Part shown: positions 1 to 5,427 of the stretch, piece by piece
How the letters are laid out: each line of letters starts with the position of its first letter
Numbering within the stretch: the first letter of the stretch is position 1
NCBI GenBank assembly: GCA_017452335.1
Contig: JAFTMP010000067.1
Span: forward strand, 1-5,427
Length of the DNA: 5,427 bases
Direction of reading: 5' to 3'
Source: Clostridia bacterium
Lineage (GTDB): Bacteria; Bacillota; Clostridia; Oscillospirales; CAG-272
Translations under genes and position numbers: made by a program
Notes under the pieces: generated by a model
What the model saw: only the letters and a program-made list of their open reading frames with translations
Databases searched by the model: none
What the model was told of the DNA's origin: nothing

Positions 1-1069
1 GTGTATTTCCCGGGCGGTAGATACGATGATTGCCGAGGGCGGATATGAAAAGGATCCCATTTTAGTGCTTGCGGCGCAGGGATGGCACCATGGTGTGGTG
101 GGCATCGTTGCCGCAAGGAGCACGGAGCGCTACCAAAAGCCCTGCGTACTGATCTCGGTGGAAAACGGGATCGGAAAGGGCTCGGGCAGAAGCGTTGAAG
201 GGATCAATTTGGTGGAGCTGCTGGTAGAGGCAGGGGAGTATCTTGAAAAGTACGGCGGGCACGAGCTTGCCGCCGGCTTAACGGTGAAGGAGGAACAAAT
301 TCCTCTTCTTCGTGAGAAACTGATCGACGCAGTGAAGATGCTTCCCGAGCGGGACGCAGGGCAGGAGATGATGGTAGACTTGATTTTGCAGGCAGTGGAC
401 CTTACACTCCCTCTTGCCCAATCGCTTTCTTTATTAGAGCCCTGCGGAAACGAAAATCAAACGCCGCTATTTGCATTACAAGGCGCGGAAATTTGTGACG
501 TCACAGCCCTTTCGGGCGGAAAATATACTAAACTGTTGGTAAAAAAAGACGGACTATATTTTTCAGCCCTCCTTTTTTCAAAGGAAACCGCCCTCTTTCC
601 TTACGGGGAAGGGGATCGGGTGGATCTGGTGTTTCAGCTTTCGGTCAATGAATTCAGAAATAAGAAAAGCGTACAGCTTTTGGTAAAGGCGTATTTTCCC
701 GCAGAGCATACCGCACTGGTTTTAGAGCAGGAGCAGAGCTTTTTTGAGCAAGCCCTTGAAGGAAAAGCCCTTGTTACGGCACATCTTCCTTGCAGAGAGG
801 ATTTTGCAAAGGTTTATACAGCTTTGCGGCGCATGGCAGGTGCAGGGTATAACAGCTTTGTCCTTGCAAAGCTATCACATGAATTACAAATGCCTGCCGT
901 AAAATGCAGATTGGTCCTTGCTGTTCTTGAGGAGCAGGGGTTAGTATGCATGAGCATGGAGAAGGAGGCTTCTCCGATATATCATTTTGAACTGATCCCA
1001 AATGCCGTAAAGGTAGATTTGGATCAGTCACCAATGCTTCAAAAAATGCGTATGACCGCGCGATCATGA
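1..1069 (+). CDS. recJ: Single-stranded-DNA-specific exonuclease RecJ, C-terminal part (5' end outside window)
   Basis: RecJ degrades single-stranded DNA 5' to 3' in the cytoplasm during recombinational repair and mismatch repair. The frame is open from the first bases (first full codon at 2) to a TGA at 1067-1069, so the gene enters from upstream and the ATG at 26 is internal. About 355 codons are visible. Counting from the first full codon, the DHHA1 region shows GWHHGVVGIVAAR (27-39), GKGSGRS (58-64) and GGHELAAGL (85-93), the conserved RecJ substrate-binding signatures. An OB-fold-like segment follows at about 115-235. The last ~100 residues resemble the additional C-terminal domain of long Bacillota RecJ proteins such as that of B. 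subtilis. The catalytic DHH domain (roughly 300 or more residues) must lie upstream. The family call is secure; the OB and C-terminal boundaries are inferred from family layout. No frameshift was seen. Confidence 0.95.
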   Translation, partial: CISRAVDTMIAEGGYEKDPILVLAAQGWHHGVVGIVAARSTERYQKPCVLISVENGIGKGSGRSVEGINLVELLVEAGEYLEKYGGHELAAGLTVKEEQIPLLREKLIDAVKMLPERDAGQEMMVDLILQAVDLTLPLAQSLSLLEPCGNENQTPLFALQGAEICDVTALSGGKYTKLLVKKDGLYFSALLFSKETALFPYGEGDRVDLVFQLSVNEFRNKKSVQLLVKAYFPAEHTALVLEQEQSFFEQALEGKALVTAHLPCREDFAKVYTALRRMAGAGYNSFVLAKLSHELQMPAVKCRLVLAVLEEQGLVCMSMEKEASPIYHFELIPNAVKVDLDQSPMLQKMRMTARS

Positions 1070-1135
1070 GAAGAGCGAGCGGAATACACTGATAAGAAAC
1101 GACTGTTGCGGTGTTTCCGCAGAAAGGAACGTAGG
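1070..1135 (+). other. recJ-relA intergenic leader with small hairpin
   Basis: This 66-base gap has no gene. It contains a perfect 5-bp inverted repeat, TGCGG at 1107-1111 and CCGCA at 1117-1121, around a TGTTT loop, ending one base before the relA ribosome binding site. No T-run follows, so it is not an intrinsic terminator. No convincing -35/-10 pair was found, which favours read-through from recJ. Many relatives carry apt in this position; there is no remnant of it here. Confidence 0.5.
1123..1128 (+). promoter_or_regulatory. Ribosome binding site of relA (AAAGGA)
   Basis: AAAGGA sits 7 bases before the ATG at 1136, a good Shine-Dalgarno match at normal spacing. It decides the start: a TTG at 1106 in the same frame would add ten residues, but it lies upstream of this site and the added residues are basic and unlike Rel N-termini. 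Confidence 0.8.
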
Positions 1136-3328
1136 ATGTACGACGGTATTTCAGGCCTCTTATTGATGCTGAAGGAGACCGAAAAGAATTATGATATTGC
1201 TAAGATCACCAATGCTTTTGAGTTTGCAAAGGAGCTGCATGAGGGACAGTTTCGCGTAAGCGGCGAGCCCTATATTTCCCATCCCGTTGCCGTGGCAGAG
1301 ATTGTGGCGGGATTGGAATTGGACACCGATTCCATCTGTGCGGCATTGCTTCACGATACGGTGGAGGACTGCAAAGACAAGGTATCCCTTGATATCATCA
1401 GCCACAAATTCGGCTATCCCGTAGCCATGCTGGTGGATGGACTGACCAAACTGGAAAAGATCCCCTTTGCAGACAAGGAGGAGCAGGAGGTGGAGAATCT
1501 GCGCAAGATGTTCCTTGCCATGTCCAAGGACATCCGCGTGATCTTCATCAAGCTGTGCGACCGCTTGCACAATATGCGTACGCTCTATGCCAAAGCAGAG
1601 AATAAGCGGCGCATCACCGCTCTTGAGACCATGCAGGTTTTTGCGCCCCTTGCGCACCGTTTGGGTATTCAGAAGATCAAGCAGGAGTTGGAGAATCTCT
1701 CGCTTTCCTATCTTGACCCTATCGGATACAATGAGATCAAGAATGATATTGACAGACGCTACGGCTTGAACATCAATTTCCTGCAAAAGGCGACCGACCA
1801 GATCTCCGACAAGCTCACCGATCTGAATTTTGATTTTGTGATGGAAGGACGTGTGAAGTCGGTATACAGCATCTATAAAAAGATGTATGAGCACGGTAAG
1901 AGCTTTGACGAGATCTACGACTTCTACGCCCTGCGTATTATTACCGAGACCGAGCTTGACTGTTATACGGTGCTGGGTATTATTCACGATATGTTCAAGT
2001 CCATTCCCGGACGCTTCAAGGATTATATCTCCACCCCTAAGCCCAACATGTATCGTTCTCTTCATACCACGGTTATCGGCAGAGACGGTATCCCCTTTGA
2101 AGTGCAGATCCGTACAAGAGAGATGCACCACGTTGCGGAATACGGTATCGCGGCGCACTGGAAATACAAATCGGGTGCCAAAGAGTCCAAGGAGGATATC
2201 GACAAGAAGTTAGAATGGATTTCCAAGATCATTGAGGGCGATGAGTACGTGAAGGACCCCGACGAGTTCCTGCGTTCTCTGAAGATCGACCTCTTCCACG
2301 ACGATATTTTCGTATTTACCCCCAAGGGTGATGTGATCACCCTGCCTGTGGGCGCCAATATTATTGACTTTGCCTATGCCATTCACTCGGCTGTGGGTAA
2401 CAAGATGACGGGGGCGAAGATCAACGGTGCCATTGCGCCCATTGATACCGAGCTTGAAAACGGTCAGATCGTAGAGATCATCACTTCTTCTTCCGCAAAG
2501 GGTCCCAGCCGTGACTGGCTGAAGATGGTCAAGACCGCGGAAGCGCGCAACAAGATCAGACAGTGGTATAAGAAAGAAAAACGACCCGAAAATATCCAAA
2601 TGGGTAAGAACGAGATCGACAAGGAGTTCAGACGCTACGGAAAGAACTGCTCTGAAGCCTTGAAGAATGAGATTCTTACCAATGTGAGCAGCCGTATGGG
2701 CATTCAGAGCGTGGATGATCTGTATGCCATGATCGGATACGGCGGTTTGACGGTATCTAAAATTTCCATCAAGCTGCACGATGAATACGAGCGTCTGGCA
2801 CAGTTCGAGCCCCCCGCACCCATTCAGGCAAGCGACGTGGAGGTCAAGCCCAGAAAGAGCAAAAACGGCGGCGTGATCGTAGACGGTAACGAAGGGTGCC
2901 TGGTGAAATTTGCCCGTTGCTGTAATCCTCTGCCCGGGGATAAGATCATCGGCTTTATCACCAAGGGATACGGCATTTCCATTCACAAGAGAGACTGTCC
3001 CAACGTGGCGTTGAATATGGAGAAGCAGGAGTACGAGGAGCGCTTTGTGACTGCTCACTGGGAAGACAATCCTGTTTCTGCAACGGGTACCTTTGAGGCG
3101 TTTATACAGGTCAATGCGGAGAACCGCATGACGCTGATCGCCGATATCACCATGGCACTGGCAGATATGCGAGTAGAGCTTCACCAGATTTCTACGCAAA
3201 GCAAGGCAAACGATGAGATTCTCGTGAACATGATGATCGCCTGCAAGGACACATCGCACTTCGAATCCATTCTTTCAAGACTGAAATCCATCAGGAGCGT
3301 GCACAACGTTTCAAGAGGTTATACTTGA
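1136..3328 (+). CDS. relA: Bifunctional (p)ppGpp synthetase/hydrolase (long RSH, Rel type)
   Basis: This cytoplasmic, ribosome-associated enzyme makes pppGpp/ppGpp from ATP and GTP/GDP during starvation and hydrolyses it when nutrients return. The protein is 730 residues, normal for long RSH proteins. The N-terminal HD hydrolase domain appears complete: H49, H73-D74, E77-D78 and the KLCDRLHNMRT stretch with D142 and N146. The synthetase domain starts near M236 with GRVKSVYSIYKKM and has PGRFKDYI, whose RFKD (293-296) is the RxKD form of bifunctional enzymes rather than the ExDD form of monofunctional RelA. It continues with YRSLHTTV and with EVQIRT, whose E322 matches the catalytic glutamate. 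A TGS domain runs about 390-450, followed by a helical region, a zinc-finger-like region with C595, C596, H617 and C621, and an ACT domain from about 653 to the end. Both activities are predicted from these motifs. The symbol rel would serve equally well. The gene ends 43 bases before dtd. Confidence 0.97.
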   Translation: MYDGISGLLLMLKETEKNYDIAKITNAFEFAKELHEGQFRVSGEPYISHPVAVAEIVAGLELDTDSICAALLHDTVEDCKDKVSLDIISHKFGYPVAMLVDGLTKLEKIPFADKEEQEVENLRKMFLAMSKDIRVIFIKLCDRLHNMRTLYAKAENKRRITALETMQVFAPLAHRLGIQKIKQELENLSLSYLDPIGYNEIKNDIDRRYGLNINFLQKATDQISDKLTDLNFDFVMEGRVKSVYSIYKKMYEHGKSFDEIYDFYALRIITETELDCYTVLGIIHDMFKSIPGRFKDYISTPKPNMYRSLHTTVIGRDGIPFEVQIRTREMHHVAEYGIAAHWKYKSGAKESKEDIDKKLEWISKIIEGDEYVKDPDEFLRSLKIDLFHDDIFVFTPKGDVITLPVGANIIDFAYAIHSAVGNKMTGAKINGAIAPIDTELENGQIVEIITSSSAKGPSRDWLKMVKTAEARNKIRQWYKKEKRPENIQMGKNEIDKEFRRYGKNCSEALKNEILTNVSSRMGIQSVDDLYAMIGYGGLTVSKISIKLHDEYERLAQFEPPAPIQASDVEVKPRKSKNGGVIVDGNEGCLVKFARCCNPLPGDKIIGFITKGYGISIHKRDCPNVALNMEKQEYEERFVTAHWEDNPVSATGTFEAFIQVNAENRMTLIADITMALADMRVELHQISTQSKANDEILVNMMIACKDTSHFESILSRLKSIRSVHNVSRGYT

Positions 3329-3371
3329 TATAAAGAGAAAGGAAACACCGCGCAAGCGGAGATACAGGATC
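3329..3371 (+). other. relA-dtd intergenic spacer with GCAA-loop hairpin
   Basis: This 43-base spacer has no gene and no terminator. A short perfect hairpin is possible: CCGC (3348-3351), GCAA loop of the GNRA class (3352-3355), GCGG (3356-3359). GAAAGGAA at 3337-3344 is a strong Shine-Dalgarno-like sequence but ends 27 bases before the dtd ATG. The better placed candidate is GGAGA at 3358-3362, 9 bases before the ATG, whose first two bases lie in the hairpin stem. Confidence 0.5.
3358..3362 (+). promoter_or_regulatory. Probable ribosome binding site of dtd (GGAGA)
   Basis: GGAGA with a 9-base spacer to the ATG at 3372 is the best placed Shine-Dalgarno match. A second match, AGGA at 3366-3369, is only two bases from the ATG and too close. 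GGAGA partly overlaps the 3' arm of the small hairpin at 3348-3359, which could reduce access if that hairpin forms. Confidence 0.5.
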
Positions 3372-3836
3372 ATGACAGCAGTTTTACAACGAGTGAAAAA
3401 AGCGGCAGTATCGGTAGATGGCAGGGTGACAGGTGCTTGTGAGCACGGATTTTTCATCCTGCTGGGTGTTTTTGAAGGGGACACTGCAGAGGATGCCCGT
3501 CTGCTTGCGGAAAAGATTGCAAAATTAAGAGTTTTCGAGGATGAAAACGGGAAGATGAACCGTTCCATCAATGATGTGGGCGGTTCGGCACTGGTGGTTT
3601 CTCAGTTTACCCTTTGTGCCAACTACTCACACGGAAACCGTCCCGATTTTCTTTGCGCTGCAAAGCCCGGCGCGGCAAACGAGCTTTACGAATATTTTTC
3701 CTCCCTTTTGCGTACCTTGGTCAAAGGGGGCGTGGGTAACGGGGTGTTTGGTGCCGATATGCAGATCGAGGCACACTGTGACGGTCCTGTGACCATTGTA
3801 ATGGAAAGTGACAAACTGAAAACAAAAAAAGGGTAA
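3372..3836 (+). CDS. dtd: D-aminoacyl-tRNA deacylase (DTD)
   Basis: DTD removes D-amino acids, and glycine mischarged on tRNA-Ala, from tRNAs, protecting translation. It acts as a cytoplasmic homodimer and uses the RNA backbone rather than a protein side chain for catalysis. The protein is 154 residues, close to the usual 145-150. The N-terminus MTAVLQRVKKAAVSVDG is typical. SQFTL (77-81) and GPVT (138-141), the two active-site signatures, are intact; the Gly-cisPro pair in GPVT enforces D-chirality and marks DTD rather than the related ATD. GNRPDF (88-93) and FGADMQI (126-132) also fit. The residue pair before GPVT is CD, where E. coli DTD has ND. The start is the first ATG in frame, with no NTG codon nearby upstream. 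The last residues (DKLKTKKG) form a basic tail. dtd next to relA is a common Bacillota arrangement. Confidence 0.96.
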   Translation: MTAVLQRVKKAAVSVDGRVTGACEHGFFILLGVFEGDTAEDARLLAEKIAKLRVFEDENGKMNRSINDVGGSALVVSQFTLCANYSHGNRPDFLCAAKPGAANELYEYFSSLLRTLVKGGVGNGVFGADMQIEAHCDGPVTIVMESDKLKTKKG

Positions 3837-3874
3837 GCGAACCGAGCTATTTGGATCGGTAAGCTATTTCGAGC

Positions 3875-3896
3875 GTCTGCGCCAAAAGGTACAGAC
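3875..3896 (+). other. Potential RNA hairpin upstream of hemZ
   Basis: GTCTG (3875-3879) pairs perfectly with CAGAC (3892-3896). Inside, one C/A mismatch is followed by GCC (3881-3883) pairing with GGT (3888-3890, one G-U pair) around an AAAA loop. The symmetry makes it the best-formed hairpin in the intergenic regions. The next bases, starting GGATAATAAG, contain no T-run, so it is not a classical terminator. Its function is unknown. Confidence 0.45.
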
Positions 3897-3916
3897 ATGC
3901 GGATAATAAGTTCCGG

Positions 3917-3924
3917 GAAAGGAA
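3917..3924 (+). repeat. Third copy of the GAAAGGAA intergenic motif
   Basis: The same 8-mer occurs at 1122-1129 (upstream of relA), 3337-3344 (upstream of dtd) and here (upstream of hemZ). Only the first copy is spaced as a normal ribosome binding site. The other two end 27 and 34 bases before the start codon. All three are on the coding strand and outside genes. Purine-rich Shine-Dalgarno-like words are common, so chance or convergent use is possible. Confidence 0.4.
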
Positions 3925-3958
3925 GACTTTCATAAAACGAAAGACGTGGTCATCAATT

Positions 3959-5427
3959 ATGAAGATAACAATAGAGGGCGATATCAATATCAGTTATGTC
4001 CAAAACCTTTGTCTGATCTTTTTCCCCGGTCAGAAGTTTTCTCAAACGGAAGCGGAGACCGAGGAAACGCCGAGAGCACACGTGAAGGTGTGGAAGGAAG
4101 AGGACGGCTACCATTCTCACGTGCTTCTTGAAGCAGGAGAAAAAAAGGAAACGGGCGTGGGCTTTTCGGTAAATAACCCCATCCATTCCGAAACGCGCCT
4201 GGCACAGCTTGCCGTGGGCGCCGCTGTCTATGAGGCGGGCAAAAAGATGATCGAATATAATCCGCCTTGGGGCATTCTTGTGGGCATTCGTCCCGGTAAG
4301 GTTGCGGCAAAGCTCTATGAGCAGTTGGGTACCAAAACGGCGGTTAAGAAGGTGTTGACGGGCGATTATCTTCTCAGCAACAAAAAGGCACAGCTTATTA
4401 CCGGCGTGGCGCTTACCGAGCAAAAGATCGTGAAGCGCTACAAGGAGGATACCTGCAGTCTTTATGTTTCTATTCCGTTCTGTCCCACCAGATGTGCCTA
4501 TTGCTCCTTTGTTTCTTATGCTACCCCGCGCCTCCTTTCTTTGATCCCCGATTATTTGGAGCGTTTGAAGGCGGATATTGCGCGGACAGTGGATGTTATC
4601 AGACAAAAGGGACAGCGCATCGTGACGGTGTATATCGGCGGAGGAACGCCGACCACACTGGATGAGCGGCAATTAGAGGATTTGCTTTCCTTTATCGGAC
4701 ACCAGATTGACCCGACAGGACTGGACGAATATACGCTGGAGGGAGGCAGACCCGATACGGTCAACCCCGAAAAGCTGTCTGTTGCCGTTTCCTGCGGGGT
4801 GGGCAGAGTGTCCATCAACCCGCAGACTCTCAATGATGATATTTTAAGAGGCATTGGCAGAAAGCATACAGCGGATGACTTTTTCAGAGCCTACTATCAA
4901 GCAAAACAATCGGGCTTTAAGGCAGTGAATACCGATGTGATCGCAGGACTTCCCGGAGACAATTTTGCAAGCTTTGCAAAAACCATGGATCAGATCGCGG
5001 AGTTGCACCCCGAGAATATCACGGTACATACTTTCTTTGTAAAAAAGGCATCGGACATTTTACATAGCGGTGTGAACGTCTATTCGAGAAACAGCAGAGA
5101 AGCAGTGAAGTGTGTGGACTATTCCCAGCTCATCACCGCGAATAACAAATACCATCCTTATTACCTTTACCGTCAGAAGAACACTGTGGGTAATTTGGAA
5201 AACGTGGGCTTTTCCCTGGACGGACACGACGGCATTTATAACTGTTTGATCATGGCAGAGGAGCACGATATTTACGCCTGCGGAGCGGGCGCGGTTACCA
5301 AGCTCGTTTCAAAGGATGGAAACATCAAGCGCTTCTATATGCCCAAGTATCCCTATGAATATCTGGATATGCCTGCGGACGGAGAAGAACGAGAGCGGTT
5401 TTTCTCGGAAATTTTATCTTTTTCATA
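3959..5427 (+). CDS. hemZ: HemZ-family radical SAM protein (coproporphyrinogen dehydrogenase-like), probably lacking only its stop codon
   Basis: HemZ proteins are usually annotated as oxygen-independent coproporphyrinogen III dehydrogenases of haem synthesis, but this activity is not firmly established. The frame opens at ATG 3959 and runs 489 codons plus TA to the window edge. Bacillota HemZ proteins are about 480-500 residues, so the final TA is probably the start of a stop codon. Residues 1-165 form the N-terminal domain special to HemZ, with PPWGILVGIRPGK (102-114). The radical SAM core follows: C175, C179 and C182 (CxxxCxxC) for the 4Fe-4S cluster, GGGTPT (227-232), the HemZ-type EGGRPDTV (261-268), SINPQT (285-290) and GLPGD (330-334). 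E. coli HemN has His at the position of S171 and a fourth Cys at the position of F184; both are absent here. No in-frame NTG codon lies just upstream, and the start has only a weak ribosome binding site. In Clostridia this gene often precedes hisS and aspS. Confidence 0.93.
   Translation, partial: MKITIEGDINISYVQNLCLIFFPGQKFSQTEAETEETPRAHVKVWKEEDGYHSHVLLEAGEKKETGVGFSVNNPIHSETRLAQLAVGAAVYEAGKKMIEYNPPWGILVGIRPGKVAAKLYEQLGTKTAVKKVLTGDYLLSNKKAQLITGVALTEQKIVKRYKEDTCSLYVSIPFCPTRCAYCSFVSYATPRLLSLIPDYLERLKADIARTVDVIRQKGQRIVTVYIGGGTPTTLDERQLEDLLSFIGHQIDPTGLDEYTLEGGRPDTVNPEKLSVAVSCGVGRVSINPQTLNDDILRGIGRKHTADDFFRAYYQAKQSGFKAVNTDVIAGLPGDNFASFAKTMDQIAELHPENITVHTFFVKKASDILHSGVNVYSRNSREAVKCVDYSQLITANNKYHPYYLYRQKNTVGNLENVGFSLDGHDGIYNCLIMAEEHDIYACGAGAVTKLVSKDGNIKRFYMPKYPYEYLDMPADGEERERFFSEILSFS

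Larger units (their letters stand above)
3837..3958 (+). other. dtd-hemZ intergenic region rich in small inverted repeats
   Basis: This is the longest gap in the window, 122 bases with no credible gene. From left to right it holds ACCGA/TCGGT (3841-3845 with 3856-3860), an 8-base direct repeat AGCTATTT (3845-3852 and 3862-3869), a longer hairpin at 3875-3896, the GAAAGGAA motif at 3917-3924, and a GAAAG/CTTTC/GAAAG series (3917-3921, 3927-3931, 3939-3943) that could fold in two exclusive ways. No T-run follows any hairpin, so no intrinsic terminator is called. It does not match a riboswitch class that I can recognise. Confidence 0.5.

Noticed and set aside
26..28. ATG at 26 as the start of the first gene
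   Set aside because: The frame is open upstream to the window edge and the product would lack the RecJ catalytic domain, so this methionine is internal.
494..505. Perfect 12-base palindrome TGTGACGTCACA inside recJ
   Set aside because: It resembles a CRP/FNR half-site pair, but the 2-base spacing is wrong, it lies inside conserved coding sequence, and no promoter is nearby.
1106..1135. TTG at 1106 as an alternative relA start
   Set aside because: It would place the good AAAGGA site inside the gene and add ten basic residues not expected in Rel proteins.
1160..3259. Long open frames on the minus strand inside relA (1160-2158 and 2210-3259, each over 330 codons)
   Set aside because: They lie wholly opposite the strongly conserved relA frame, show no recognisable domain, and are a by-product of codon use in that gene.
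3902..3907. GATAAT as a -10 box of a hemZ promoter
   Set aside because: No -35-like sequence lies 16-18 bases upstream, and the TG before it is off by one from the extended -10 spacing.
3329..3958. Intrinsic terminators between relA, dtd and hemZ
   Set aside because: The hairpins in these gaps are short and none is followed by a run of T, so read-through is more likely.
3946..4131. A 61-codon + strand frame starting at GTG 3946
   Set aside because: It overlaps the hemZ start in another frame and its product looks like out-of-frame translation of hemZ.
3953..4672. A 239-codon minus-strand frame opposite the start of hemZ
   Set aside because: The + strand frame carries unmistakable HemZ motifs over the same bases, and the minus-strand product resembles no family I recognise.
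1..5427. A new defence system, mobile element, CRISPR array or other undescribed multi-gene system
   Set aside because: All four coding regions belong to recognised conserved families in a common arrangement. No tandem repeats, integrase, transposase or unexplained coding region was seen.

Overview
This window is a conserved housekeeping segment. The organism is probably an anaerobic member of the Clostridia (Bacillota), perhaps an uncultured gut lineage. This rests on the gene order recJ, relA, dtd, hemZ, all on the + strand, on a long-type RecJ with an extra C-terminal domain, on a single 'long' bifunctional Rel, and on HemZ, a radical SAM protein found mainly in Bacillota. Base composition looks close to balanced. 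No mobile element, CRISPR array, rRNA, tRNA or phage gene was seen.

Layout. Bases 1-1069 hold the 3' part of recJ (5'->3' ssDNA exonuclease), cut off by the window start. A 66-base gap leads to relA at 1136-3328, a (p)ppGpp synthetase/hydrolase whose HD, synthetase, TGS, zinc-finger and ACT regions are all intact. A 43-base gap leads to dtd at 3372-3836 (D-aminoacyl-tRNA deacylase). A 122-base gap rich in small inverted repeats leads to hemZ at 3959 to the window end. HemZ is a CxxxCxxC radical SAM protein; it stays open to the last base, which falls inside a codon beginning TA, plausibly its stop codon.

The genes probably form one transcription unit: they share a strand, the gaps are short, and no hairpin followed by a T-run was seen in any gap. 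Together they cover DNA repair (RecJ), stringent-response signalling (Rel), translation quality control (Dtd) and a radical SAM enzyme of unsettled function (HemZ). In many related genomes an apt gene lies between recJ and relA, and a metallo-beta-lactamase-fold gene lies near dtd and hemZ; neither is present here.

The gaps hold the less ordinary signals. The same 8-mer, GAAAGGAA, precedes relA, dtd and hemZ. It is correctly placed as a ribosome binding site only for relA. For dtd and hemZ it lies about 27 and 34 bases upstream, with a small potential hairpin in between. An 11-base sequence upstream of relA recurs in inverted orientation just downstream of relA. I found no convincing evidence of a new multi-gene system.
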